Positions 18,589 through 26,909 of a stretch of DNA of 64,000 nt are shown here, in pieces. The translations under genes were made by a program, and so were the position numbers. This DNA is from Lactiplantibacillus brownii (GTDB lineage Bacteria > Bacillota > Bacilli > Lactobacillales > Lactobacillaceae), in NCBI RefSeq assembly GCF_031085375.1, contig NZ_JAVCWF010000001.1:992001-1056000 (forward strand), in the 5' to 3' direction. Each line of letters begins with the position of its first letter. The first letter of the stretch is position 1. The notes beneath the pieces are model-generated. The model worked only from the letters and a program-made list of their open reading frames with translations, did no database searches and was not told where the DNA came from.

Positions 18589-18617
18589 TTGACTAAGAAT
18601 AGATATTCTTTTATAAT
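18589..18617 (+). promoter_or_regulatory. promoter of the tetR-type gene
   Basis: TTGACT (18589-18594), 17 bp, TATAAT (18612-18617). The ATG at 18624 is only 6 bp beyond the -10, which would put the transcription start at or next to the A of the start codon. Confidence 0.75.
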
Positions 18618-18623
18618 TGAAAC

Positions 18624-19214
18624 ATGAAAAAGAAAAATGAACAGCGACCACAAGAAATCATTGATACTGTTGCGAAGATGATTATTGATCGTGGGATTGT
18701 CAGCATCACGATGCCGCAAGTGGCCCGGCGCGTGGGAATTTCACAATCAAACATTTACCTGTACTTTCATAATAAAGATGATTTGCTTAAGCAGACTTTC
18801 TTAACGCAAAAAAATCTGATTAATAATTACCTGTTAGCTCATTTTACGGATCAGCCAACCGTCACGGCAGCGATGCGATTATACGCCCGGATTATCTATC
18901 AATTTGCACTCGATGAACCAATTGCCATTGACGTCATGATTCAGTACGAAAATTCACCTATTATGAAGCAAGTTGATATTTCTGCGGAAGAAGCGACATT
19001 AGATTTTGATCGGATCACGGCACTAGTCAAACACGGCATGGTAACTGGTGAAATTCGTCGCACAGATCCCAGGGTCTTATTATCGATTGGCTATACGACG
19101 ATTATTAATTACGTGCAAGCCGTCAATAATCGGACGATTGATCCAATCCAGGTTCCATTTGATGAAATTTTGGCTATGCTTGAGGCCATGTGGAAACAAC
19201 CAGTGAACGGTTAA
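18624..19214 (+). CDS. TetR/AcrR-family transcriptional regulator
   Basis: A 196-aa repressor with an N-terminal helix-turn-helix (SITMPQVARRVGISQSNIY, about residues 27-45) and a helical ligand domain. No ribosome binding site is visible, and the promoter -10 lies 6 bp before the ATG, so the mRNA may be leaderless. The next in-frame Met lies inside the DNA-binding domain, which supports this start. It is divergent from the SDR gene and probably represses it through the 18-bp palindrome between them. Confidence 0.9.
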   Translation: MKKKNEQRPQEIIDTVAKMIIDRGIVSITMPQVARRVGISQSNIYLYFHNKDDLLKQTFLTQKNLINNYLLAHFTDQPTVTAAMRLYARIIYQFALDEPIAIDVMIQYENSPIMKQVDISAEEATLDFDRITALVKHGMVTGEIRRTDPRVLLSIGYTTIINYVQAVNNRTIDPIQVPFDEILAMLEAMWKQPVNG

Positions 19215-19320
19215 GCGATGGTCACGGGCAGCTTTAAGCAAAAATAGCGAGGATAAAATCGATTAATTAGGGCCTTTCGTTTGCAAGAAACTTTCAAGTC
19301 GAAGTTAGAGACTGCCATCT

Positions 19321-19360
19321 AAATAAACCGAGAAACCCTCAGTGGCTTCTCGGTTTATTT
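19321..19360. terminator. bidirectional-looking terminator after tetR
   Basis: AAATAAACCGAGAA (19321-19334) pairs perfectly with TTCTCGGTTTATTT (19347-19360). Confidence 0.8.
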
Positions 19361-19434
19361 AGAATAGTGTCAGTGGGCAGGGCTGACAATCTGGTATACA
19401 ATGATAACAGCTAATATAAGGGGAATTATAATCG

Positions 19435-20433
19435 ATGACAAATAAAAAGATTACGATTAGGGACGTTGCACAACGCGCTGGCGTTTCAATTACAACCGTG
19501 TCGCAAATTTTAAACAGTAATGGTGGTCGATTTAGCAAGGCAACAATCGAAAAAGTACAGACTGCCAAAAATGACTTACATTATCAGGCAGACTACTTTG
19601 CGCGTCGAATGATTGTGAAAAAAAGTAAAACAATTGGCGTTTTGGTGCCGGACATTACAAATCCATTTTTTAGTGAACTAGTTCGCGGTGTTGAAACTAT
19701 TTTGTATCAAGAGAATTTTATTACAATGCTCTGTACCGCTGACTCAGATGTCGTCAAAGAACAGGCCTATTTGACGGAACTCAGTCACCGTGGTGTTGAT
19801 GGTTTTATTATCGCGAGTTCGGCCATTCCCAATGAAGCGATACGAACCGTTTGGCAAAGTCAGCACCAACCGTTAGTGGTGTTAGATCAAAAACAAGCTG
19901 CTGGAATGAGTGATGCTGTCATGAGCGATGATCGAATGGGGGGACGCTTGGCAGCGCAACATCTTCAGGCATTAGGGCATCAACAAGTGGCAGTCTTACT
20001 CCCAGCAAAGCCAACTGCCAACATCCAGGCGCGCTTGGCAGGAATTGAGACCGTGTACAATCGTCAGGCGTTAACACTTATTGATACCGATTTGACCAAA
20101 GCAGCTGGTGATGGCGCCGCCAAAGCCTTGTTAGCCTCGCCAGCAACGGCAGCAATTACGGTCAGTGATGAGATTGCTTTTGGACTCTATCATGGGTTGG
20201 TCGCGGCCGGTAAACGAGTACCGGATGATTACAGCATTGTTGGTTATGATAATGTTGAAATGAGTCGCTATGTATTCCCACCCTTAACGACGGTGGCGCA
20301 ACCAATCTTTGAACTTGGTCAAACGACCGCCAAATTATTATTGAATCGTATTCAGAATCCAGACCAGGCCTGGATTGAGAAACGGTTACCAGTTAAATTA
20401 ATTAAAAGAAATTCAACCGCACGCTTGAATTAA
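19435..20433 (+). CDS. rbsR: LacI-family ribose operon repressor
   Basis: A 332-aa regulator with the LacI helix-turn-helix ITIRDVAQRAGVSITTVSQILN at the N-terminus (residues about 6-27) and a periplasmic-binding-protein-like sugar domain. ATG 19435 follows AAGGGGAA. It lies directly before rbsK-rbsD-rbsU, and a double LacI-type operator stands between it and rbsK. The ribose assignment comes from these neighbours. Confidence 0.9.
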   Translation: MTNKKITIRDVAQRAGVSITTVSQILNSNGGRFSKATIEKVQTAKNDLHYQADYFARRMIVKKSKTIGVLVPDITNPFFSELVRGVETILYQENFITMLCTADSDVVKEQAYLTELSHRGVDGFIIASSAIPNEAIRTVWQSQHQPLVVLDQKQAAGMSDAVMSDDRMGGRLAAQHLQALGHQQVAVLLPAKPTANIQARLAGIETVYNRQALTLIDTDLTKAAGDGAAKALLASPATAAITVSDEIAFGLYHGLVAAGKRVPDDYSIVGYDNVEMSRYVFPPLTTVAQPIFELGQTTAKLLLNRIQNPDQAWIEKRLPVKLIKRNSTARLN

Positions 20434-20453
20434 GATTCAAGACGTGTTATATT
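20425..20453 (+). promoter_or_regulatory. promoter of rbsKDU
   Basis: TTGAAT (20425-20430), 17 bp, TATATT (20448-20453), overlapping the rbsR stop codon. Confidence 0.55.
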
Positions 20454-20464
20454 TTTGTCATCGA

Positions 20465-20493
20465 GTTAAAACGTTTTACTAAAACGTTTTAAC
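20465..20493 (+). promoter_or_regulatory. double LacI/CcpA-type operator
   Basis: Two AAAACGTTTT palindromes (20468-20477 and 20481-20490) lie with centres 13 bp apart inside a near-perfect 29-bp palindrome running from GTTAAAACG to CGTTTTAAC. They sit just downstream of the predicted transcription start. The central CG with flanking AT suits RbsR or CcpA. Confidence 0.75.
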
Positions 20494-20534
20494 AAAAATG
20501 TATCCGCTTTATTTAGCAACTGGAGGGAAAACAA

Positions 20535-21455
20535 ATGAAAACAGTCACAGTTATCGGAAGTATTAATTTAGACCGGACGATCCGGGTTAAAAATATGCCT
20601 AAACCTGGCGAAACGATTCATACAAAAGAAATTTTTTCAGCTGGCGGTGGTAAGGGTGCGAACCAAGCGGTCGCAGCTAAACGGTCTGGTGCGACCACGA
20701 ACTTCATTGGCGCAGTCGGTGACGATGATGCTGGTAAGGTTATGTTAGATCTGCTAGGTCAAGAAGAGATCAATTTGACCGGTATTCAAACTATTGCGAA
20801 TTTAGCAACTGGTCAAGCCTATGTGACCGTTGATGATGCTGGCGAAAATCAGATCATGATCCATGCCGGTGCTAATGAGGCGTTTACCCCCGAGTATGTG
20901 CAAGCTAAAGCGGCGTTAATCAAAGAAAGTGATTTACTGGTTGCTCAATTTGAAAGCGCTGTCAAATCCACAATTGCCGGGTTTAAAGTGGCCCGATCAG
21001 CTGGTGTAACGACTATTTTGAATCCAGCACCAGCAATGGCAAAGGTTCCTGCTGAGTTGTTAGCGGTAACGGATATGATCGTTCCAAATGAAACTGAAAC
21101 CGAAACTTTAACTGGGATTCACGTGACCGATGAAGCCAGCATGCAAGCAGCAGCGGCCAAACTACATGCGTTGGGAATTGCGGCGGTCATCATTACGATT
21201 GGGAGTAAAGGGGCCTTCTATGATGTTGCTGGTCGGCACGGTATTATTCCAGCTTTTAAAGTTAAAGCCGTGGATACGACTTCTGCTGGGGACACGTTTA
21301 TTGGCGCCATGAGTAGTGCTTTAAATCCTGATTTCAGTAACTTGGAAGCTGCGATTCGTTATGGTAATTTAGCCTCTTCGTTAGCTGTACAACGCTTTGG
21401 TGCTCAACCATCGATTCCCTATCGCAACGAACTAATGACGAAAGATGAGGCGTAA
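20535..21455 (+). CDS. rbsK: ribokinase
   Basis: Phosphorylates D-ribose with ATP to ribose 5-phosphate, feeding the pentose phosphate/phosphoketolase route. The 306-aa PfkB-family protein has the N-terminal GSINLDRTI, GGKGANQAVAA substrate motif near residue 40 and DTTSAGDTFIGA catalytic/anion-hole motif near residue 248. GGAGGG lies before the ATG. It is followed 3 bp later by rbsD. Confidence 0.95.
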   Translation: MKTVTVIGSINLDRTIRVKNMPKPGETIHTKEIFSAGGGKGANQAVAAKRSGATTNFIGAVGDDDAGKVMLDLLGQEEINLTGIQTIANLATGQAYVTVDDAGENQIMIHAGANEAFTPEYVQAKAALIKESDLLVAQFESAVKSTIAGFKVARSAGVTTILNPAPAMAKVPAELLAVTDMIVPNETETETLTGIHVTDEASMQAAAAKLHALGIAAVIITIGSKGAFYDVAGRHGIIPAFKVKAVDTTSAGDTFIGAMSSALNPDFSNLEAAIRYGNLASSLAVQRFGAQPSIPYRNELMTKDEA

Positions 21456-21458
21456 ACA

Positions 21459-21854
21459 ATGAAAAAAGGGACTGTAATTAATTCTGATCTGTCACGGGTC
21501 ATTTCTCAAATGGGGCACTTTGATCGATTAAGTATTGGAGATGCTGGGATGCCGGTTCCGATGGGGACTGAAAAAATTGATCTGGCCGTCCAAAATGGCA
21601 TTCCAAGCTTTATGCAAGTTCTTAACAACGTATTGGCAGAACTTGAAGTACAACGAATCTATTTGGCAGAAGAAATCAAAACGGAAAATCCAGCGATGCT
21701 AAAACAAATTCAAAAAAGGTTACCAGAGACGCCCATCACGTTTATCCCGCATCGTGAAATGAAACAAGACTTAGCTAAGTGCCGAGCCTTTGTGCGGACG
21801 GGGGAAATGACGCCTTACGCGAACATCCAATTGGAAAGTGGCGTCACATTCTAA
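21459..21854 (+). CDS. rbsD: D-ribose pyranase
   Basis: Interconverts beta-pyranose and beta-furanose forms of ribose so that the kinase form is available. At 131 aa it is of normal family length, with [20 protein letters not shown] and the C-terminal [17 protein letters not shown]. It lies 3 bp after rbsK, implying coupled translation. Confidence 0.95.
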   Translation: MKKGTVINSDLSRVISQMGHFDRLSIGDAGMPVPMGTEKIDLAVQNGIPSFMQVLNNVLAELEVQRIYLAEEIKTENPAMLKQIQKRLPETPITFIPHREMKQDLAKCRAFVRTGEMTPYANIQLESGVTF

Positions 21855-21893
21855 GTAACACGGTGTGAGATAAGCTAGAGGAGGAAATTTAAA

Positions 21894-22778
21894 ATGAACG
21901 CAACCGCATTACTCATTGGTTTAGGACCGCTGCTTGGCTGGGGCTTATATCCCACGATTGCTTCAAAAATCGGTGGTCGTCCAGTGAACCAAATCCTAGG
22001 GTCAACTTTAGGAACCTTGATCTTTGCCTTAGTTTTAGCCTTAATTCAAGGACTAGCCTTCCCCACTGGGACCGACTTAGTTTTTTCAATTATTTCAGGA
22101 ATCGGCTGGGCGAGTGCCCAAATCGTGACCTTTAAAGTCTTCGGGATGGTCGGTTCATCGCGAGCAATGCCAATTACGACTGCCTTTCAATTATTGGGAG
22201 CGTCCTTATGGGGTGTTTTTGCCCTAGGAGATTGGCCAGGGAACACTGCAAAAATTTTGGGTGCTTTAGCCTTGATTTTCATTATTATCGGGGCGACGTT
22301 AACGGTCTGGGCAGAGAAAAAGGATTCTGGCAATCGTCAAATGCTACGTCGGGCAGTCCTTTGGTTAGCGGTTGGTGAACTTGGCTACTGGGCCTATTCC
22401 GCTGCGCCACAGGCCACTAATATTGATGGAGTGCATGCTTTCTTGCCACAAGCGATTGGAATGTTACTGGCCAGTGTGGTTTATGCCATCTTTTTGAGCT
22501 TGCGAGGTGAGAAAGCTGCGATTACGGAAAGCATTTCATATAAACATATTTTCTCCGGTTTCTTCTTTGCTTTTGCGGCACTAACTTACTTGATCTCCGC
22601 TCAGCCGGATATGAATGGATTAGCGACTGGTTTTATCTTGTCACAGACCTCAGTCGTACTAGCGACTTTAACTGGAATCTGGTTCTTAGCGCAAAAGAAA
22701 ACGCGTCGCGAAATGCAAGTAACTGTCCTAGGCTTAATCTTAATTTTAGGTGCGGCAACGGTGACCGTTTTAATCTAG
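21894..22778 (+). CDS. rbsU: ribose uptake permease of the GRP/DMT type
   Basis: A 294-aa integral membrane protein with about ten hydrophobic segments, typical of the glucose/ribose porter family (GlcU/RbsU). This supplies ribose entry without an ABC transporter. GAGGAGG precedes the ATG. It is the third gene of the rbsK-rbsD-rbsU unit. Ribose rather than glucose is inferred from the neighbours. Confidence 0.88.
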   Translation: MNATALLIGLGPLLGWGLYPTIASKIGGRPVNQILGSTLGTLIFALVLALIQGLAFPTGTDLVFSIISGIGWASAQIVTFKVFGMVGSSRAMPITTAFQLLGASLWGVFALGDWPGNTAKILGALALIFIIIGATLTVWAEKKDSGNRQMLRRAVLWLAVGELGYWAYSAAPQATNIDGVHAFLPQAIGMLLASVVYAIFLSLRGEKAAITESISYKHIFSGFFFAFAALTYLISAQPDMNGLATGFILSQTSVVLATLTGIWFLAQKKTRREMQVTVLGLILILGAATVTVLI

Positions 22779-22804
22779 TGCATTGTAGCCTAATATAAGA
22801 CATT

Positions 22805-22988
22805 AAGTGTCCGTCTCCATCAGCGCGTTTTACTGTGAGGGGTAGCCTTGCCAGCTCAAGAACAGCCTGCAGGGCGCTTTCAAGCCAAAAGCCCACGTTT
22901 TAAAAAAGTCGGACAGAACTAACCTAGGTAAAACCGCCCAGCTAAGTGCCTCAACACGGCAAACGCGCTGATCCACTTCGACGTTAAA
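22805..22988 (+). repeat. element A, copy 1
   Basis: About 184 nt downstream of rbsU. The ends are inverted: ATCAGCGCGTTT near the left pairs with AAACGCGCTGAT near the right, followed by CGACGTTAAA. It is homologous to copies at 41528, 44784 and 50227, but the outer stem uses different bases while keeping pairing. No coding potential is evident. Confidence 0.85.
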
Positions 22989-23054
22989 TAGTGGTTGTGA
23001 TCAAAGCACCGGTAATCTTAATATCCTTAAAATTCGATTAATATTAAAGATCAC

Positions 23055-23360
23055 TGATTAGTGCAGGGCGGGCTGGATGATGCTCAGTGGTGAAATTTTT
23101 TAGAGTGTGAGGACCAACGGGTTGCTCCTGAGCATTGCCCAGCCACCACAATTACTCGATGGTTTTCCGAGTGGTTGTGATGGCGTAGCAAGCGGAGGGC
23201 GCAGTTGGACCGAACACGTTTCGACTGATGGTGAACTTCCAGCTTAGGAAAAGCCCGGCTTGTGAGACCGCACTTTGGCTCGCAAACGTGGCCACCACGT
23301 TCCAGCATCAATCCAGACCAACCGGAACGGCAAGTTAAACGGATATTTATGAATATGATA
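23055..23360 (+). repeat. element B, copy 1, with nested module C
   Basis: Starts 67 nt after A copy 1. The outer part (GGGCTGGATGATGCTC ... CCAGCATCAATCCAG) is shared with copies at 41782 and 44530. Module C lies inside at about 23102-23224: AGAGTGTG, a GGACCAAC/GTTGGACC stem, an inner CACCACAA/TTGTGATG hairpin, then AACACGTTTCGAC. Confidence 0.85.
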
Positions 23361-23401
23361 TGCTACACCACTATAATTGAAAATTAAATTGTTAAATTTT
23401 A

Positions 23402-23435
23402 GTCGCTGATAGTGCAAACTATGGGCGACTTTTTT
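23402..23435 (+). terminator. plus-strand terminator after element B1
   Basis: GTCG/CGAC and ATAGT/ACTAT arms around GCAA, followed by TTTTTT. The nearest plus-strand gene is rbsU, more than 600 bp upstream, with repeats A1-B1 between. Confidence 0.7.
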
Positions 23436-23440
23436 AGACT

Positions 23441-23477
23441 AAAAAAGGATCGTCATTAGTGAACCATGCGATCCTTT
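23441..23477 (-). terminator. terminator of the small membrane protein gene
   Basis: On the minus strand AAAGGATCG pairs with CGATCCTTT (plus 23444-23452 and 23469-23477), followed by Ts. Confidence 0.75.
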
Positions 23478-23488
23478 GGTGAGGTGTC

Positions 23489-23911
23489 TCAATGTGCTGG
23501 GTGTTGAAACAGTTTCTTTAAGACAATCAAGTTGGCCCCCAATAAACAACCGCAAATGAGTGCAGCGAGTATGACTTGTTGCAACAGTCGCCAGCTTGGT
23601 CGACCGGTGAACAACAAAATTGTGGCATAGCCAAGCGCCATTAGGACTGCCGACAATATGGCCAAATTTGATAGGGTTGATTTTAAAGGTAAAGATAACT
23701 GCTTTTCGATAAATTGAGGGCGCTTACATTTTGCAAAATGGACTAACCCCCATTGCAGATAGGAGGCTAGGACGACGAGAAGCGTGGTTCTCGTCCAAGT
23801 CACACTAAAAGCGAGTCCCAAGTAGAGGACCGTAGTGATTCCCATGAACCAGCCGTTGAGTGTGCTGATTAAGTTACGTGACGTTAAAGCTTGTCCAAGA
23901 CTAATTGGCAT
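23489..23911 (-). CDS. small integral membrane protein, unknown function
   Basis: A 140-aa protein with about four hydrophobic segments. The frame opens at a TTG (23926) that lies inside the Shine-Dalgarno GGAGG, so the ATG at 23911 (MPISLGQALTSRN) is taken as the start. I do not recognise a family. It is divergent from the mts operon and is followed by its own terminator, so it seems monocistronic. A role linked to metal uptake cannot be claimed. Confidence 0.7.
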   Translation of the reverse strand: MPISLGQALTSRNLISTLNGWFMGITTVLYLGLAFSVTWTRTTLLVVLASYLQWGLVHFAKCKRPQFIEKQLSLPLKSTLSNLAILSAVLMALGYATILLFTGRPSWRLLQQVILAALICGCLLGANLIVLKKLFQHPAH

Positions 23912-24069
23912 AGTAGATTCCTCCAAGTTAATTTTAAATAGTTTAGCAGAGAAAACCGAAGTGACGCCAAGATTTACGCTTACAAACCCATGTTCATAAA
24001 ATTAATTAATTTGAATTATATTGGTTTACAAATAAAGTCAACACTGCCTAACAATTATTTGCATAGTAG

Positions 24070-24096
24070 TTAATTATCAGTTAGAATGACAATTAA
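24070..24096 (+). promoter_or_regulatory. candidate operator upstream of mts
   Basis: An imperfect 27-bp palindrome with arms TTAATTaTCA and TGAcAATTAA ends 37 bp before mtsC. A DtxR/MntR-type regulator would be expected for this operon; identity of the site is inference. Confidence 0.4.
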
Positions 24097-24133
24097 GATG
24101 GTTAGTAACTTAGGATAAACGGAGGGCTCAACA

Positions 24134-24877
24134 ATGTTAGACATTCAGAACCTGACCGTGGCTTACGATGACACACCAGTTTTAACTGATGTTGCCGTTC
24201 ACTTTAACACCGGCAAGATTACTGGAATCATTGGTCCCAACGGTGCGGGTAAATCAACGTTGATCAAGGCTATGCTTGGCTTGATTAACGCACAAACAGG
24301 TACGACGACGTATGGTGGTCGGCCGCTTAAACAAATGCAGTGTCAATTAGCCTATGTCGAACAACGGAAGGATCTAGATTTATCGTTCCCGATTACGGTG
24401 TTTGAGGTCGTTCTTACGGGAACTTATGGTCAATTAGGATTATTTCGGCGACCCGGAAAAGCGGAACGGGCAGCGAGTTTAGCCGCGCTGGCACAAGTCG
24501 GTCTAAGTGAATTTGCTGATCGTCAAATTGGCAATTTATCTGGTGGCCAATTGCAACGCGTTTTCGTAGCGCGTGCGATTGTGCAACAGGCAGAAATTAT
24601 TATTTTGGATGAACCCTTTGTCGGGATTGATCTCCAAAGTGAGGCCGCCATTATGACGATTTTGAAACAGTGGCGTGACGCTGGTAAAACGATTATCGTG
24701 GTCCATCATGATTTAAATAAAGTATCACGTTACTTTGACGATTTGGTGATCTTGAACCATGGCATTGTGGATGCGGGCACGGTGGCTGAGGTGTATCGAC
24801 CTGCCAATATTGCGAAAACTTTCAGTAAGGATCTTTCAAAGGTACTGTTTACGGGTGCCGAGGAGGGTGCGTTATGA
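24134..24877 (+). CDS. mtsC: manganese ABC transporter ATP-binding protein
   Basis: A 247-aa ATPase with Walker A GPNGAGKST, signature LSGGQLQR and Walker B IIILDEPFVGID, of the zinc/manganese cluster (ZnuC/MntB/PsaB-like). GGAGG precedes the ATG. It overlaps the permease gene by 4 bp. Mn rather than Zn is favoured by the residues in the binding protein and by the heavy Mn dependence of plantarum-group lactobacilli. Confidence 0.9.
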   Translation: MLDIQNLTVAYDDTPVLTDVAVHFNTGKITGIIGPNGAGKSTLIKAMLGLINAQTGTTTYGGRPLKQMQCQLAYVEQRKDLDLSFPITVFEVVLTGTYGQLGLFRRPGKAERAASLAALAQVGLSEFADRQIGNLSGGQLQRVFVARAIVQQAEIIILDEPFVGIDLQSEAAIMTILKQWRDAGKTIIVVHHDLNKVSRYFDDLVILNHGIVDAGTVAEVYRPANIAKTFSKDLSKVLFTGAEEGAL

Positions 24878-25734
24878 CAACGATTACGACTTTTGTGGCC
24901 GCACTCGGACGTTATGATTTTCTACAAAGTGCCTTGATAACGGCGATTATGGTCGGGGTGATGTCCGGTATTATCGGCTGTTTCATTATTTTACGCGGAA
25001 TGTCTATGATGGGGGACGCTATCTCACATGCCGTATTGCCTGGGGTGGCCGTAGCATACATGTTAGGGATAAATGTGTTGATTGGTGCGTCAGTTTTTGG
25101 CCTCCTAGCTGCCGGATTGATCGGATTTGTGGCTAGTCATAGTAAGTTAAAAACAGATACGTCAATCGGTATCGTATTTTCGGCATTTTACGCGTTAGGG
25201 TTTATTCTAATCTCGCTTGCAGAGAGTGCCACGAATTTACATCACATTTTATTTGGTAATATTCTGGCCGTGAGCGATACGGATATCATGACCACAACGG
25301 TGGTGCTGGGCTTGGTGATCCTCTTTGTCGTCTTTTTCTACAAGGAACTCCTAGTGACCTCGTTTGACGCGACGTTTGCCAAGACCTATGGCTTAAAAGT
25401 CCAACTATTGCACTATGCCCTAATGCTAGTTTTGACGCTCGTCACGGTGTCAGCCTTACAGACGGTTGGGATTATTCTGGTGGTTGCGATGCTTATTACG
25501 CCAGCTGCCACGGCGTTTTTGTGGACGGATAAGTTGGCGACGATGTTAGTTTTAGCTGCGACGATTGGTGCTGTCGCTGCGGTGATCGGTTTGTACTTTA
25601 GTTATACCTTGAACTGGGCTTCGGGTCCGGCAATTGTGTTGATTGCAGCGATTATCTTCGGTATTTCATTCTTGATTTCGCCTAAACAAGCGCTGTTCAC
25701 CAATTTACGGCGGCCAAGGCAGGTGCCAGCATGA
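24874..25734 (+). CDS. mtsB: manganese ABC transporter permease
   Basis: A 286-aa membrane protein of the ABC-3 family with about eight hydrophobic segments and the family motif MSMMGDAISHAVLPGVA near residue 44. ATG overlaps the end of mtsC (ATGA), and the stop overlaps mtsA (ATGA), so the three genes are translationally coupled. Confidence 0.92.
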   Translation: MTTITTFVAALGRYDFLQSALITAIMVGVMSGIIGCFIILRGMSMMGDAISHAVLPGVAVAYMLGINVLIGASVFGLLAAGLIGFVASHSKLKTDTSIGIVFSAFYALGFILISLAESATNLHHILFGNILAVSDTDIMTTTVVLGLVILFVVFFYKELLVTSFDATFAKTYGLKVQLLHYALMLVLTLVTVSALQTVGIILVVAMLITPAATAFLWTDKLATMLVLAATIGAVAAVIGLYFSYTLNWASGPAIVLIAAIIFGISFLISPKQALFTNLRRPRQVPA

Positions 25735-26675
25735 AAAAGAATTTCGTTGCCGTGTTGGCAGTGATTCTCATGATCAGTGGCGTGGCGCTATTTCTGCAAC
25801 AACGCCAGCAAGTTGAAGCGGAGACGACTAGGCAGCCCGGTAACTTGCGGGTGGTTAGTACCAATTCGATCATAGACGACATGGTGAAACAAGTTGGTGG
25901 CGACAAAGTGACGGCTTACTCAATCGTGAAACGGGGAACGGATCCCCACGAATACGAGCCACAACCCACAGATATTACCGCTACTGCGGATGCTGATGTG
26001 GTTTTCTATAACGGTTTACAGCTTGAAACGGGCGGCAACGGCTGGTTTAAAAAGTTGGTCAAAGCTTCAAAAAAAGATTTTGATGAGGACGTCTTTGCGG
26101 CCAGCCAGGGAGTAACGGTTCGCTATCTAACGACGAATCGACATGAAGCCGATCCTCATGCTTGGTTGGATTTAGCCAATGGGCAACAATACGTTGAGAC
26201 AATCAGTCGAGTGTTACAGCAAAAGGACCCCGAAAACGCGGCATTTTATCAGAAGAATGCCCGAGCCTATCAGGCCAAGTTGGCGAAATTACATCAAAGT
26301 TCGCAAGCAAAATTTGCAAAATTACCAGCCAATCAACGTTTATTAGTCACTTCTGAAGGGGCGTTTAAATATTTTGCAGCGGCGTATCAGATTCAGGCGG
26401 CTTATATATGGGAAGTCAATACTGAATCACAAGGCACCCCCGAACAAATGCAAGCCGTGGTGAAAAAGATTCGACAGTCCAATGTGAAAAATCTATTTGT
26501 GGAGACCTCGGTGTCACCCAAGTCGATGCAAAAGCTATCACAGGAAACCGACTTGCCGATCAAGGCGACTTTGTATACAGATTCGTTGGGAGCGGCTGGG
26601 TCGACTGGTGCCACCTATTATCAGATGATGCACTGGAATCTAACCAAGATTTACCAAGGCCTGGCTAATTCATAA
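25731..26675 (+). CDS. mtsA: manganese-binding protein of the ABC transporter
   Basis: A 314-aa cluster A-I metal-binding protein. Likely metal ligands are visible: His in DPHEYEP, His in DPHAWLDL, Glu in TSEGAFKYF and Asp in LYTDSLG, the His-His-Glu-Asp set typical of Mn/Fe-type receptors; there is no His-rich loop as in many Zn receptors. The N-terminus is a hydrophobic segment (MKKNFVAVLAVILMISGVALFLQQ) but has no lipobox Cys, unlike most homologues. It may stay tethered by this uncleaved segment. Confidence 0.9.
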   Translation: MKKNFVAVLAVILMISGVALFLQQRQQVEAETTRQPGNLRVVSTNSIIDDMVKQVGGDKVTAYSIVKRGTDPHEYEPQPTDITATADADVVFYNGLQLETGGNGWFKKLVKASKKDFDEDVFAASQGVTVRYLTTNRHEADPHAWLDLANGQQYVETISRVLQQKDPENAAFYQKNARAYQAKLAKLHQSSQAKFAKLPANQRLLVTSEGAFKYFAAAYQIQAAYIWEVNTESQGTPEQMQAVVKKIRQSNVKNLFVETSVSPKSMQKLSQETDLPIKATLYTDSLGAAGSTGATYYQMMHWNLTKIYQGLANS

Positions 26676-26789
26676 CGAGGTTCAAACGGCATGATGGTCG
26701 GGATTCGATTCATTGAATCGTTATTCCCATCCTGATTGAAACGAATTATTAATTATCCGTTTCTGTTGACTAAGATGTTCGCTGTGAGG

Positions 26790-26826
26790 CAGACCAACCG
26801 GAACAGCAAGCTGAGTTTATAAATAG
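26790..26826 (+). repeat. remnant of the right end of element B
   Basis: GCAGACCAACCGGAACAGCAAG followed by a TTTATAAATA stretch matches the last approximately 40 bases of element B (compare 23313-23350 and 42041-42080). The rest of the element is absent. Confidence 0.6.
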
Positions 26827-26838
26827 AACGATTTTCTA

Positions 26839-26868
26839 GCCTGGGACCATCGCCCTGGGCTTTTTTTA
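26839..26868 (+). terminator. plus-strand terminator downstream of mtsA
   Basis: AGCC-T-GGG pairs with CCC-T-GGGCT around ACCATCG, followed by seven Ts. Confidence 0.7.
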
Positions 26869-26871
26869 ACA

Positions 26872-26900
26872 AAAAAACTCCCCATCAAATGATGAGGAGC
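26872..26900 (-). terminator. terminator of the 26910-27356 gene
   Basis: On the minus strand CTCCTCATC pairs with GATGGGGAG, followed by TTTTTTT. Confidence 0.75.
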
Positions 26901-26909
26901 ATTGGTCAA

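Noticed and set aside
23084..23311. Minus-strand frame MMLERGGHVCEPK..., recurring at 41841-42035 (minus) and 44584-44775 (plus), which looks like a conserved small protein
   Set aside because: All three lie in element B, where conservation is explained by the repeat. Frames end at different places, copy 3 lacks the middle part, and no ribosome binding site precedes them.
22805..23360. Insertion sequence remnant as the source of the repeats
   Set aside because: No transposase-like frame or typical IS ends are seen in any copy. A small non-autonomous element remains possible but is not shown.
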